NCBI RefSeq assembly: GCF_900637685.1
Contig: NZ_LR134388.1
Coordinates: 2,491,501 to 2,555,500 of the forward strand
Length of the DNA stretch: 64,000 nt
Source of the DNA: Legionella sainthelensi
GTDB lineage: Bacteria; Pseudomonadota; Gammaproteobacteria; Legionellales; Legionellaceae
Direction of reading: 5' to 3'
Shown here piece after piece: positions 32,594 through 42,355 of the stretch; positions within the stretch are counted from its first letter, which is position 1, and the number at the start of each line of letters is the position of its first letter. The notes under the pieces were generated by a model. It ran no database searches and had not been told where the DNA came from. It worked only from the letters and a program-made list of their open reading frames with translations. A program made the position numbers and the translations under genes.

Positions 32594-34351
32594 ATGGCAA
32601 CCGAACTTTTAGAGACGCCTCTAAAACAGCTGACACAATTGGAACTAGATACTATCAATCAAAAATTGGATGAAGCAATCCAATTAAAACAAGACTCTGG
32701 TGCGCTTCAATTAAAGCAAGACACCAGTGAACTTCGATTGTCTTTGTCAGAAAGTGATATGGATCCTAATCCCTCAAGTATCGATCTGAGTAAATATGGC
32801 TTAAAAAATCCTGAAGATATAAAAATTTTTTTATTAACACCTGCAGGGGAAACAGTCATTCATGAAATTGGTACTGAAATATCTCTTGAGCGGGCACGTG
32901 AAGAAGAATTGCAATTTGAAATCCAGCAGCAAATTATAGAACAGGAGCGGATAAGAGCATTTTTATTTCATTGGCTATTAGAAGAAGAAGCCCAGGCTCA
33001 AAAAATCCAAGAAGAGATAATAATGGAGCAACAGGAAAAAGTGCTTAATAAAGACGAACATCAAAATCCGTCCAGCCCGCCTCCTAAACCTAAATCGGAT
33101 TATAATACCACATTAAGAGGTTATGATAGTTCTATAGACAAACTTTCTAAAGACCAACGATTACTGAGTGAACGCATAGAAAAGTTAGAAAAAGAACAAC
33201 AATTAATTACCGAAAAGTATGATGATTATGAAAAAAGTCTTGATGAGTTTTATGAATCCTCCGATAGATATACAACGGGCAGTGAAGAAGAAATCAATGA
33301 AGACATAGCCAAACTTAATAACGAAAAAGATGAGATTAATGAAGCAATTAACACCACGGAAGACCCCCAGGAAAAGCATCAATTCGAGCACAAAATTAAA
33401 AAATGCGAGCACAAAATAAAAAATCTGGAAGATATACGGTCTGTTCTAAAAGGTGAAAAGCGATTTGCTGATGCGAATGGACGTTTTGAAGATGAGAATG
33501 GAAAACCAATTACCTTCAAAAACGCAGCTTTTGTTCTTTCTAAAGATCAAAAGATAGAAAAAGAGAATGATAAATGTTTTCTCCTGCAAGAAGGACAAAC
33601 ATTGGCTACAATGAATGAAGAGGAAAAGTCAAAATCCCACCAGATGTATATGCATGCAAAAAAAGATCTCCAAATTGTTAGGCATGGTCTACATGATGCC
33701 AAAAAAGACGAACTGCAATTAAATGCGTTGCAACTGGCTAAAGATAAAGCAGAACATAGAATGCTCCAAAATCAAATTAATTTAATGCATACAGCTCGAG
33801 CAAAATTAATACAACAAGCATTAACCCCAAACCCTCGTTTAAATGTTCCTCAATCCACTATGACCCCACAAAAAGTAGCGTCAATTTCTAATAATCCTAC
33901 TGGAGCATCCCAACCTTCAGCCAAACCGCCACGCGCTATGGACGAGGTGTTTGGTAATTTTGTAAAGAACTCTCCAAAGCCTATGACTTGGGGTATGTTA
34001 TTTAAGTTTGTAGAAGAAATTCCTAATCCTAAAGCTAAAAATGAAGCCACTAAAGTTTTAGTCGATCAGTTCCAAAAGGAGAAGGATAAAGTGCTGGATG
34101 AAGATCCTAAAAATACCAAACAGAAAGAAAATTTAGCAGATATATTGAAACATCCAGAAAAATTTAAGGCGTGGTTAAAAAACACATTAAGTGCAGCACC
34201 TGTCCCTGATGCGACAATGCAAGATCTATTGAAAAATATGGCCACTAACTCGCAAAACCCATATGATCCTGATGTAACCTCATTAAAAAGTCCATTAGAA
34301 TTACAACAAGAACCACAACAAGAACCACGCAACGCACCTATGAAACAATAA
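32594..34351 (+). CDS. Coiled-coil, Gln/Glu/Lys-rich protein, effector candidate
   Basis: A 585-residue, almost entirely hydrophilic protein. Long heptad-like stretches occur at about residues 95-150, 190-285 and 365-405 (for example KLSKDQRLLSERIEKLEKEQ). A Pro-rich linker (NPSSPPPKPKSD) separates the first two. Residues 430-520 carry a compact helical segment (RAMDEVFGNFVKNSPKPMTW). The C-terminal tail has short Gln-Glu-Pro repeats (LQQEPQQEPRNAPMKQ). No signal peptide or membrane helix is seen. This profile matches many Dot/Icm substrates. A weak ribosome site (AGGATA) precedes ATG 32594. It may share a transcript with the 1043-residue gene. Confidence 0.6.
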   Translation: MATELLETPLKQLTQLELDTINQKLDEAIQLKQDSGALQLKQDTSELRLSLSESDMDPNPSSIDLSKYGLKNPEDIKIFLLTPAGETVIHEIGTEISLERAREEELQFEIQQQIIEQERIRAFLFHWLLEEEAQAQKIQEEIIMEQQEKVLNKDEHQNPSSPPPKPKSDYNTTLRGYDSSIDKLSKDQRLLSERIEKLEKEQQLITEKYDDYEKSLDEFYESSDRYTTGSEEEINEDIAKLNNEKDEINEAINTTEDPQEKHQFEHKIKKCEHKIKNLEDIRSVLKGEKRFADANGRFEDENGKPITFKNAAFVLSKDQKIEKENDKCFLLQEGQTLATMNEEEKSKSHQMYMHAKKDLQIVRHGLHDAKKDELQLNALQLAKDKAEHRMLQNQINLMHTARAKLIQQALTPNPRLNVPQSTMTPQKVASISNNPTGASQPSAKPPRAMDEVFGNFVKNSPKPMTWGMLFKFVEEIPNPKAKNEATKVLVDQFQKEKDKVLDEDPKNTKQKENLADILKHPEKFKAWLKNTLSAAPVPDATMQDLLKNMATNSQNPYDPDVTSLKSPLELQQEPQQEPRNAPMKQ

Positions 34352-34576
34352 GAGAATCCTGTAGCTTAGAAACCAAAGAATGCAAAAAGCAACATCTAGG
34401 CTACAACTCATTTTAGGGCTCAGTAAATTTCCTTATTTTCTAAAATGAAAGAATTTGTTGAATAAGAATAACAATATGCTTGCCATTATAAGCTAACTCT
34501 TCTAACATTGGGTTTTGTGTTTTAACCAATATGAAATATTGTTTACTAAAAAATATAATTATCGGCGGAATTCACC

Positions 34577-35134
34577 ATGATCTTAGATAAATTACTGGGC
34601 AATCAATCTGTAATCATATCATTAGATGTAGACAATTTTTTATTTGAACGATTAGAACAAATTCGGCAAGCAGGGTTCAATTTAGTAGAAATTAATTCTA
34701 CAGATCAAAAATTATTAGAACAAGCAATCAAACATTGTCCATCGATTAAAATTGGCGCTGGTAATATTATTGATACGCAACAATTGGAAAACTGTTATCA
34801 GGCAGGTGTTCACTTTGCTACCAGTCCTGGTTATTTGCCCGCGATAGCCCAAACAGCAAATGTTTATTCAATGAATTATTTACCTGGAGTTGCAACAATT
34901 TCCGAAGCAATGGCGGCAATGAGTTTAGGGTATATGAATGTTCGTCCCTTTCCAGCCGATCTGACTTTTTGCACACTCTTAAATAAATGCCTCCCTCACT
35001 TAAGATTACTCCCAGCCGAAATTGAATGGGAAGAAGCAGAGCATTTCTTATACTTACCTGCTGTAGCCGCAGTAAGTATCCATAATCCCGATGCCAAACA
35101 ACTCAGTGCACTTACAGCAAGTATTTTAGCATAA
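34577..35134 (+). CDS. KDPG-aldolase-like protein lacking the Schiff-base lysine
   Basis: A 185-residue protein with the Eda fold: VEINSTD (Glu38 at the position of the catalytic Glu), IKIGAGNIIDTQQLENCYQAGVHFATSPG and YLPGVATISEAMAAMSLGY. In true KDPG aldolase the next strand carries Lys in FKFFPAE; here it reads VRPFPAD with Arg123. The second half of the barrel is shorter than usual. The Arg makes normal aldolase chemistry unlikely. The protein may be a regulator, bind a sugar acid, or catalyse another reaction. It stands alone, with a weak ribosome site (CGGCGGAATTC). Confidence 0.78.
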   Translation: MILDKLLGNQSVIISLDVDNFLFERLEQIRQAGFNLVEINSTDQKLLEQAIKHCPSIKIGAGNIIDTQQLENCYQAGVHFATSPGYLPAIAQTANVYSMNYLPGVATISEAMAAMSLGYMNVRPFPADLTFCTLLNKCLPHLRLLPAEIEWEEAEHFLYLPAVAAVSIHNPDAKQLSALTASILA

Positions 35135-35762
35135 AAAAGTTAAACACAGTTGCACAAAATCAGGAACAGAATGTACCTAAGCTTTTGTTCCTATTGCCCA
35201 AGCACTGAACCTACTTGATTTTAAAGAAGAGACAACCTCCATAATTTATCCACTTAAGCCAGAAGCATTTGTTTTATTCGTCCACAATTTCTGGCAAAAT
35301 CTATAAACAATGTTAGGGCTTTTAGAATGTAATGATGTGTATAAAATGAATGGTGTTAATTCCAAAAATAACATTCTTATCGCTTCCGACCCTTTACTTG
35401 TTGTTGGTGAGTTTTCCCCAATATAGTGTCAATAATCAGAGAATTTTTTGTGCATCCTAACAGAAAAAGGAATGATCTTCTTAAACTAATCTAATTCGAT
35501 TAGCGACGCACTTTGTGATTCATAATTCTGGTCGTGTAATTAATTTATTGATTTTATAATATTTTCTATTTTTCAGAGATAGAAGTTCTAGCAGTAATGA
35601 GAATGTTGTGATCGATATTCAAGCACAAATTTAGGATAAAAGGTAAATCAATTACAGAAGCGCAGCGTGCCTTATAAAAATAAAAAGAAAGTGCTTAGGT
35701 AACGTCCCTTGTATGGATTTGACCAAAATCCTGTGTCATAAAATGTAGTAGTTCAAACTTGA
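35135..35762. other. Intergenic region before IS481 element, nothing identifiable
   Basis: About 630 bp of AT-rich DNA. No open frame longer than a few dozen codons with coding character, no RNA gene and no strong hairpin followed by T was seen. It may contain the decayed end of whatever the insertion sequence interrupted. Confidence 0.4.
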
Positions 35763-36924
35763 TCTGACAGTTGCCGGTTTTTCAAGAAGTGTCTGTCAGG
35801 TCAAATTTAGTTTATAAATTTTTCCATCCAGATTTGTTTGCTATCCATCAACGTTTGCATTGGTGTCCGCCCACAACACATTTTACCCTGATGAGTTCGC
35901 TCATTATTATAATATTGTAGCCATTCGTCCAGATCTTTTTGTAATTCCTCCATTGTTTCATAAATTTTCTTACGAAATGTAACCTGATAAAATTCCTGTA
36001 AAATCGTTTTATGGAAACGTTCACAGATTCCATTGGTTTGTGGTGAGTTTGCTTTGGTTCTTGTGTGATCAATATTGTTGATGGCTAAATAAAGCTGGTA
36101 ATCATGTTGCTCCACCTTGCCACAATATTCTGTTCCTCTATCGGTTAAAATGCGTAGCATTGGTAACGCGTACTGTTCAAAGAAAGGCAAAACCTTGTCA
36201 TTAAGGATATCTGCTGAGGTGATTGGCGTTTTAGTCGTATAAAGCTTAGCGAAAGCTACTTTGCTATAGGTATCTACAAAGGTTTGCTGGTAGACGCGAC
36301 CGACGCCTTTTAATGTGCCAACATAAAAAGTATCTTGGGAACCTAAGTAACCAGGATGAGCTGTGTCTATTTCACCGCAAGCCTCATCGTCAAATTTCTT
36401 CTTCTCTAAAGCAATAACTTGAGCCTCTGTCAAAATGATGCCCTCAGAAGCTACTTTGTCTTCTAGAGCTTTTAAACGGTCTTTAAAATTAGCTAACTGA
36501 TGTCGTAGCCAAACACTCCGTACGCCACTACCAGAAACAAAAATACCTTGTTTGCGAAGCTCATTGCTAGTGCGTTGCTGGCCATGCGCAGGGAACTCAA
36601 TAGCATATGCTTTTACTGCTTCTTCAATAGATTCATCTACTCGATTTTTAACATTCGGTTTTCTTCGGCTTTGATCAAATAAAGCTTCAACTCCACCTTC
36701 TTCTACTGCTGACTTATAACGGTAAAATGTATCTCTCGATAAGCCCATTACCTTGCATGCTTTCGACACATTTCCTAATTCTTCTGCAAGATTTAGAAGA
36801 CCAACTTTATGTTTAATTATTTTAACTGTATTATCTATCATGAGAGTTTTCCTCTTGGTTTTGTTTAAAGTTCGCACTTCTATCAAAACCGGAAACTCTC
36901 ACTTTTTCAAGTACTTGTGTCAGA
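35763..36924 (-). mobile_element. IS481-family insertion sequence
   Basis: The boundaries are set by imperfect inverted ends: TCTGACA at 35763-35769 and TGTCAGA at 36918-36924. Both ends also carry an inner CCGG-AAA/TTTCCGG and TTTTTCAAG-type block at differing distance. One transposase gene on the minus strand fills the element. No convincing target duplication is visible, so the exact edges may be off by a few bases. Confidence 0.75.
35807..36886 (-). CDS. IS481-family transposase
   Basis: A 359-residue transposase. The N-terminus carries a helix-turn-helix (NVSKACKVMGLSRDTFYRYK) followed by a second DNA-binding region (PAHGQQRTSNELRKQGIFVS). The rve-type catalytic core has the three acidic residues in GEIDTAHPG, LTDRGTEYCG and NGICERFHKT, and the C-terminus has YNNERTHQGKMCCGRTPMQTL. 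The frame is complete, so the element may be active. The start could instead be the internal ATG 15 codons in (MIDNTVKII). Confidence 0.93.
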   Translation of the reverse strand: MIEVRTLNKTKRKTLMIDNTVKIIKHKVGLLNLAEELGNVSKACKVMGLSRDTFYRYKSAVEEGGVEALFDQSRRKPNVKNRVDESIEEAVKAYAIEFPAHGQQRTSNELRKQGIFVSGSGVRSVWLRHQLANFKDRLKALEDKVASEGIILTEAQVIALEKKKFDDEACGEIDTAHPGYLGSQDTFYVGTLKGVGRVYQQTFVDTYSKVAFAKLYTTKTPITSADILNDKVLPFFEQYALPMLRILTDRGTEYCGKVEQHDYQLYLAINNIDHTRTKANSPQTNGICERFHKTILQEFYQVTFRKKIYETMEELQKDLDEWLQYYNNERTHQGKMCCGRTPMQTLMDSKQIWMEKFIN

Positions 36925-36970
36925 TTAGGTCTAAACTAATTCACATAAAAACCAGGAGGATTAGGCTCAT

Positions 36971-39186
36971 TCACTTGTTTCTTGATGTTGGCGAATCTCT
37001 TTGCTCCATTATCTGTTCACTTTCAATGGATGGGTCAGGACTTACCCTAAGTGGTGTCAATATTTTGTCATTGCTACTACTTACAGCAACAGGGGAATCA
37101 AAATCATTTGGAGTTGGTTTTATTTCATCTTGTATCTCTTCTTGAGTCATTCTTGAAAGCATACTGCCAGTACTAGAAGAAACTGTAGCAGAGGAGTCTT
37201 GATTTGCTTCAATTAATCCAGATTCATCATGTGCTTCCTGTTTCGGTTCTAACCATGCAAATTCATCAAGTATTTCCTTTGTACTTTTAGAAGATAACAA
37301 AGATATTTTTGAGCAGGAATCAGCTATACTCTCTAGTTTCTCTGTTAATTCTTTTACATCAAATTCTGGCTCCTTAGAAACCTCTGTAGTACCCCAGACT
37401 CCCAAATACGTACCTAATGGTGTATATCCAGGTTTATTGACCGTCCGAGTCAGTTCTGGTCCCTCCAGTAAGCTTCTTTCCTCATTTCTAACATTCTCAA
37501 TTTGTTTACTCATAGCGTCCAGACTCTTCGCCAACTGCTCGCGGGTCAGTTCGGTGCTAATTTTCTTAGCCTCCTCATATAAACTCTCCACCAGCTTCAT
37601 AGCTAGATTCCTTTGAGCAAATGCTATTGGAAAATCTTCTTCCTTACAATTTCTCTTTTTATTATAAAATCATCTAGGATTTTCAATTCAGTAAATATTC
37701 TTTTCTTTACGTTCTCAACCTCACCAAATGTAGGAAACCCTTCTTTTTCCCGTTTATTATTTTCACTTTCTAGAGTAGTTTTAAATTTTTCATACAGCTC
37801 TTGAAGTTCGTTGAGCCGCTTTTTCTCTCTTTCTTCTCCTCTTCCATACAGATATAACTTATCTGTCAAATATCCCAGCCCAGGATTTTTAACTTCATTA
37901 ATTTTTTGAATTATTTGTTTTTCGAATTCTATGGGGCCATCTTTCAACAAAAAACGCATTTTGTCCTCAGAATTTTCACGATCGATCTGCTGATGAACTT
38001 CGGAGTTTGGAATAATTGATTGTAACATTGCATCCATATTTGCAGGGCGAATCGCCCTTATAATCGCTTCTTTACGCTCTTCAATAGAACCTTCTTGTGC
38101 TGCATTATCTACAATGCATTGGCGTAACCTCTCGTCATCAAATACGACCCCATGAGCGCCATTCATAGCTAAATGCTCCCAGCGATGTTCTTCTCCTTCA
38201 ATAATTTTAGGATTGGTGGCACCAAATGCCTTAAGCAGAGTATACGAAGTTTCAATTTTAGTCGACATCACATAGATTCCATGGCACTCGGGATTAACAA
38301 GATGATCCTCTCCATAATCCGAACGCCCTGCCACCGCATCAAGAGATATCCATAAACTATTTTCAATATCTAATAATGTCCTCTCACCTGCTCCTGCTTC
38401 TCCTTTATTTAATAAAATTCGATTCACCTGTTTTTCAAAAATTTTAGAATCACTCGCCTTCTGATCAACAAGAGCTTCTCTTAAATTAATCGAACATTCG
38501 TCCATTGTCAGTTCACTCTCTCCAATTTCACCATGGGAGGTTTCCTTGTTCTCAAAAAATACCTTATATTGCAATTTACCTTCCCTCACATCCTGAGTAA
38601 TTTCAATTCTATCCTTCAAAATAGAACAATTAGGTGATGCTGCATCTACGAGAGGTAAAGTAGGAGGGATAAATTTGCGCGAGGCCTGTTGTACTGCAGC
38701 TGCACCGCGACTAAACCCAATAACAGTTGCTTTTGGCAAAACTGTAATTGTTGAGTTTGTTTTCCGCATTTCCTTACGTATCTTACCTATCATTTGCAAA
38801 ATCTCGCTTTGTTGCGCTTGCATCTCTTCAATGGTGGGGTTCCTTCCCAAAGAAGCTCCCAAGGCTGTAGGGATCCACCTCCTTCCTTGCCCAGGACCAT
38901 AAGTGATACACTCTACATTTTGAGTTGCAGGATTGTAAGTAACTAAGGTGTCTTTATAACGAAAAGTAAGTTCATTATCATTAAAAGGCTTCATATTCCA
39001 ATGTTGAGAAGACCCCGTTCCATCCCCAGGAGTACGACCCGACCCACAAAACATCGAAGTCAAACGGAAATCCTTCTTCGCTGGATTACTACTATCTAAT
39101 AAGCTTCTTAATGCTTGCTCTCCTTCTGCAAAATTTTCAATTGGCTTCAACTCATTTACGCGCTTTGAACTAATTTCAGAAGTCAT
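36971..39186 (-). CDS. Tle1/DUF2235-like alpha/beta hydrolase, effector candidate (one frameshift)
   Basis: Two adjacent frames make one protein of about 738 residues. The first (520 residues) has TYGPGQGRRW and then VIGFSRGAAAVQQ, with the nucleophile Ser159 in the GFSRGA motif of DUF2235/Tle1 phospholipases, and later NGAHGVVFDD, which could hold the catalytic His. The break is at a four-base run (plus-strand 37666-37669): one added base continues LDDFYNKKRNCKEEDFPIAF into the 209-residue second part, which is helical and acidic and ends EQIMEQRDSPTSRNK. No VgrG or type VI genes are near, so Dot/Icm delivery is more likely. Lipase activity is inferred from motifs. Confidence 0.62.
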
Positions 39187-39318
39187 GGTAATCAGCTTAA
39201 AAATTAATCGACCTATATTAATAATAGAGCAATTGTTTATTTTTGAACGACATGTACGTTTTTATTAAATCGCACTAATTACAAGATTGGCGAAAAACCA
39301 CCTAATTAGGTTAATAGA

Positions 39319-40233
39319 TCAAGCAAAAATGCTTAATTCACTTGATGTGCTAACCCAATTTATTAAATTATCAACAAAAATACGGATCATTCGTTCATCA
39401 GCACGCTTTTTTAAAAAATGACAATAAAAATCAATGGTGGGTGCATAATTAGCTATTTTTAATGGAATAAGATTAGGGTTCAACAATCGTTCAAAGATAA
39501 TACTCCAGCCCATGCCATGCTCTACAAGGGCAATATTATTATAAATTAGGTTGGCTTCAGATCTTATTTTCAGTGTCAGTTTTTGCTTTTCAACTTCTTT
39601 ATCAATAATTTTGCGTATCATAAAGTTTTTTTCCATAAGTATTGCCTCAAATTCTGCTAATTCAGCCAAAGATAACTCTTCTTTAATCTTTGCCAATGGG
39701 TGTGATGCCCCTACTACAAATATAAGTTTTTCACTCCATAATCTAATAGATTTAGTTTCAGTAGTATTATCGACAAATGGCGAAATAATAAGATCATTTC
39801 CCCCTTCCTTTAAACTATCAGCGACGTCTTTATCGGCCGTGAGATTTGTGTTAATAAAGTAATTTAAGCCCAGAGAATTCATATAAACCATTAGAGGAGG
39901 GACAATATTTTTTGCTACATATACGTTGGTACCAAGATTCAGTAATAATTGTGGCTGACTTACATCTTTACCTGTATTTTTGAGTAATTCCTTATTGAGA
40001 TGTATCATTTGTCGAATATATGGCAATAATTGCTTTCCTTTCTCTGTCAGCTCGGTTCTCAATCCTGAGGAAATAAACAGTTGAGCATTCCATTCCGACT
40101 CAAGCTTTTTAATCCTTTTACTCAAAGCAGGCTGAGTCACGTGTAGCTTTTTCGCTGCGAGTGAGATGGAATGAAGTTCTACAACCGCTAGAAAAGATTG
40201 CAAGTCGGTAATGTTCATTACTTTAAAAACCAT
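39319..40233 (-). CDS. LysR-family transcriptional regulator
   Basis: A 304-residue LysR-type protein. The winged helix is at MNITDLQSFLAVVELHSISLAAKKLHVTQPALSKRIKKLE (residues 6-45), followed by a linker helix and a two-lobed effector-binding domain. The internal ATG at 40218 (MNITDL) is the more usual family start. Upstream of it, divergently, lies the gene at 40391, which it might control, as LysR proteins often regulate the divergent neighbour. The inducer is unknown. Confidence 0.93.
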   Translation of the reverse strand: MVFKVMNITDLQSFLAVVELHSISLAAKKLHVTQPALSKRIKKLESEWNAQLFISSGLRTELTEKGKQLLPYIRQMIHLNKELLKNTGKDVSQPQLLLNLGTNVYVAKNIVPPLMVYMNSLGLNYFINTNLTADKDVADSLKEGGNDLIISPFVDNTTETKSIRLWSEKLIFVVGASHPLAKIKEELSLAELAEFEAILMEKNFMIRKIIDKEVEKQKLTLKIRSEANLIYNNIALVEHGMGWSIIFERLLNPNLIPLKIANYAPTIDFYCHFLKKRADERMIRIFVDNLINWVSTSSELSIFA

Positions 40234-40390
40234 TTATGATATGACTTAAGTTAATACTAGGATAGTTTTTATTTTTGCACAAAAATAAACCATTTGTTAT
40301 AACCAATAAAAATAAGTAATAGCATTCTAATCCCACCATAATATTATACCGTCATAATAATGATCAATATTTAAACATATAGGTTAATTT

Positions 40391-41803
40391 ATGACAATCA
40401 CGGAATTATTATCTTACTTCAATAACAAAAAATCCAAGGAGCTAACTCCAGAAATAGCCCATAATATTGCTCAAATAAAAGAAATATGTGACACCGAGTT
40501 TTATAATCAATCTTTTTACGGCAATAGCGCATTAAATCGGCTCATGCTTTTGAATGAAAGGGTAGCTGATCTTCTTACTCCAGAAGTTATCGAGTATCTA
40601 TTTACTAATGAACCAACCGGTGAAAGCAAAATATTCCGTAATTCAAGCGGTATGATTGCGCTTAAGGATGCTATTTTTCATGGCTTTAATGATGGTCTAC
40701 TTGTCATTAAATTCATGACCAATAATGAACAACAATTTGGACCTGAGCAATATGAAGCTCAAAAAGCAAATTATGCTAAACATACTACCCGAATAGTAGA
40801 AAATATAAAAATTGCCGCAGGTGTTCTCAAAGAAATTGAGGATGATAGTTCTCATGAAATATCACTTATTGAAAAATTTGAGCGCATTGTTGACACTATT
40901 GATAAGATAAAAAAAGCAGATAAATCAGATAAATTACTTTATGTACCTGGATATACTTCTCAAAGTATGCGTAGTCAGGTCAAAGGAGGATTTAGTCATC
41001 TTTGCTCCGCTTTGAAAATTGCATTTGATAATGAGTTTAATGAAGTAAAAAATGAAACTTTGGATTCTTTATGTGAAAAATTTCTTAATAGCCCTAATGC
41101 AATGCTAGATGGAACAGTTATCCATCTATTTTATGATCGTGCCCACATTGAAGCGGCTCTAGAGCAAGATACAATCATTACCATCGGTGGTGTAGGTTAT
41201 CACTATCAAGATATTTTCCGTGCTATGGTAAATAAAATCGTCTCTGCTCCCGAAAAATATCCTGCTTGTGCCAAAGAACAATTTGATTTGCGTTTCACTC
41301 TGGTTATGAATGATTTGGAAAAACGTAAACAGCAATTTGAACCCGATTTATTGGTAATTAGCGTTGATGCAAAAATCCAGTTTTTGAATCTTTTACATGA
41401 AATTAAGGATAAAGTTAAGGCCTTTAAGCATGATAATCAACCTGAAGCAGCCAAAGCAGCATCTCAGCTACATACCCAATTATTTACAGCAAGCTTGGAA
41501 TATTTTAAAGCTGAATATGTTACACGAAAAAACTATATAATATTTAATGAGGTCTGTGCTCATGCGATTCATGAAGCGAGACCTGTACTGGAAAAGCATC
41601 GTGGATGGAAGGATTTCTTTGCCAAACTCATAGTGGGAATCGCAACCTTAGGGATTGTACCCGCTGCTATGGCAATAAAAAGCAAGATACAAACAGGGAG
41701 TTTCTCATTTAGGTTGTTAAAGACTGCAAGTCAAAAACAATTGGATTGTATCGAAGAACAAGCTCGTGAACTGGAGCCAATACAATTGATGTCTATGAAT
41801 TAA
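40391..41803 (+). CDS. Legionella effector candidate with hydrophobic hairpin near C-terminus
   Basis: A 470-residue protein of unknown family. It is mainly helical, with a short hydrophobic segment near residues 415-435 (FFAKLIVGIATLGIVPAAMA) preceded by HRGW and followed by KSKIQTGSFSFRLLKTASQ. I recall this arrangement near the C-terminus of several Legionella effectors. The tail is Glu-rich (CIEEQARELEPIQ), like the E-block of Dot/Icm substrates. A motif FRNSSGMIALKDAIF near residue 75 resembles FMRNSTLEKAFLAY in the gene at 53458. ATG 40391 is preceded by a weak AGGTTA. Function unknown. Confidence 0.62.
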   Translation: MTITELLSYFNNKKSKELTPEIAHNIAQIKEICDTEFYNQSFYGNSALNRLMLLNERVADLLTPEVIEYLFTNEPTGESKIFRNSSGMIALKDAIFHGFNDGLLVIKFMTNNEQQFGPEQYEAQKANYAKHTTRIVENIKIAAGVLKEIEDDSSHEISLIEKFERIVDTIDKIKKADKSDKLLYVPGYTSQSMRSQVKGGFSHLCSALKIAFDNEFNEVKNETLDSLCEKFLNSPNAMLDGTVIHLFYDRAHIEAALEQDTIITIGGVGYHYQDIFRAMVNKIVSAPEKYPACAKEQFDLRFTLVMNDLEKRKQQFEPDLLVISVDAKIQFLNLLHEIKDKVKAFKHDNQPEAAKAASQLHTQLFTASLEYFKAEYVTRKNYIIFNEVCAHAIHEARPVLEKHRGWKDFFAKLIVGIATLGIVPAAMAIKSKIQTGSFSFRLLKTASQKQLDCIEEQARELEPIQLMSMN

Positions 41804-41828
41804 TCTTATCTTCACAACACTGAGCCCC

Positions 41829-41862
41829 TATCCCTATCTTCTTGCTTAGATAGGGATATTGT
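41829..41862. terminator. Bidirectional terminator between convergent genes
   Basis: A perfect 11-bp stem, TATCCCTATCT at 41829-41839 and its complement at 41848-41858, with an 8-base loop, followed by TTGTTT on the plus strand. It lies between the effector candidate and lspA. Confidence 0.75.
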
Positions 41863-41890
41863 TTACGCTGCGAGCATATCTTAGTGCTCA

Positions 41891-42355
41891 TTATTTTTTG
41901 TTTATAAACACATCCAAAACAAAAAGTCCGGCACCAATACAAATAGCACTATCAGCTATGTTAAAAGTGGCGAAATGATGATGTTTATAATACAGATCAA
42001 TAAAGTCTATTACATAGCCATGGATTGCTCTATCGAATAAATTACCAACAGCGCCCCCTAAAATAAGACTAATGCCTGCTGAAAGTAAACACGTTTGATT
42101 TTCAGTCTTATATAACCAAACCGCAAGAATTATACTTACAATAAAGCTAAAGGCCGCAAAAAACCATCTATGCCAATCCCCTGCTCCACTTAAAAAACTA
42201 AAAGCAGCTCCGGTATTATAAGCCAAAGTAAGATTGAACATTGGAAAAACAGGCAATGGGTGATACGGAGTTAAAAATATGCTAACTAAATATTTGCTTA
42301 GCTGATCAGAAACTATCACAGCTAAGCTCAGCATAAACCAATACCACTTTTTCAT
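41891..42355 (-). CDS. lspA: Lipoprotein signal peptidase LspA
   Basis: A 154-residue inner-membrane aspartyl protease that removes signal peptides from diacylated prolipoproteins. Four membrane helices are visible. The family motifs are present: SDQLSKYLV near the start, [32 protein letters not shown] and [12 protein letters not shown], with the catalytic Asp pair expected in VIDFID and NIAD. It overlaps the end of ileS by 4 bp, the common ileS-lspA arrangement. Confidence 0.97.
   Translation of the reverse strand: MKKWYWFMLSLAVIVSDQLSKYLVSIFLTPYHPLPVFPMFNLTLAYNTGAAFSFLSGAGDWHRWFFAAFSFIVSIILAVWLYKTENQTCLLSAGISLILGGAVGNLFDRAIHGYVIDFIDLYYKHHHFATFNIADSAICIGAGLFVLDVFINKK

Noticed and set aside
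35763..36930. Target-site duplication for the IS481 element
   Set aside because: Bases flanking the TCTGACA ends (TTGA on the left, TTAG on the right) do not match convincingly.
36971..37600. Separate 209-residue gene after the Tle1-like gene
   Set aside because: Its frame stays open upstream of the ATG and meets the end of the first part at a four-base run, so one gene with a break is the simpler reading.
36971..39186. Type VI secretion effector module
   Set aside because: No VgrG, Hcp, PAAR, adaptor or immunity gene is adjacent, so a type VI assignment is not supported.
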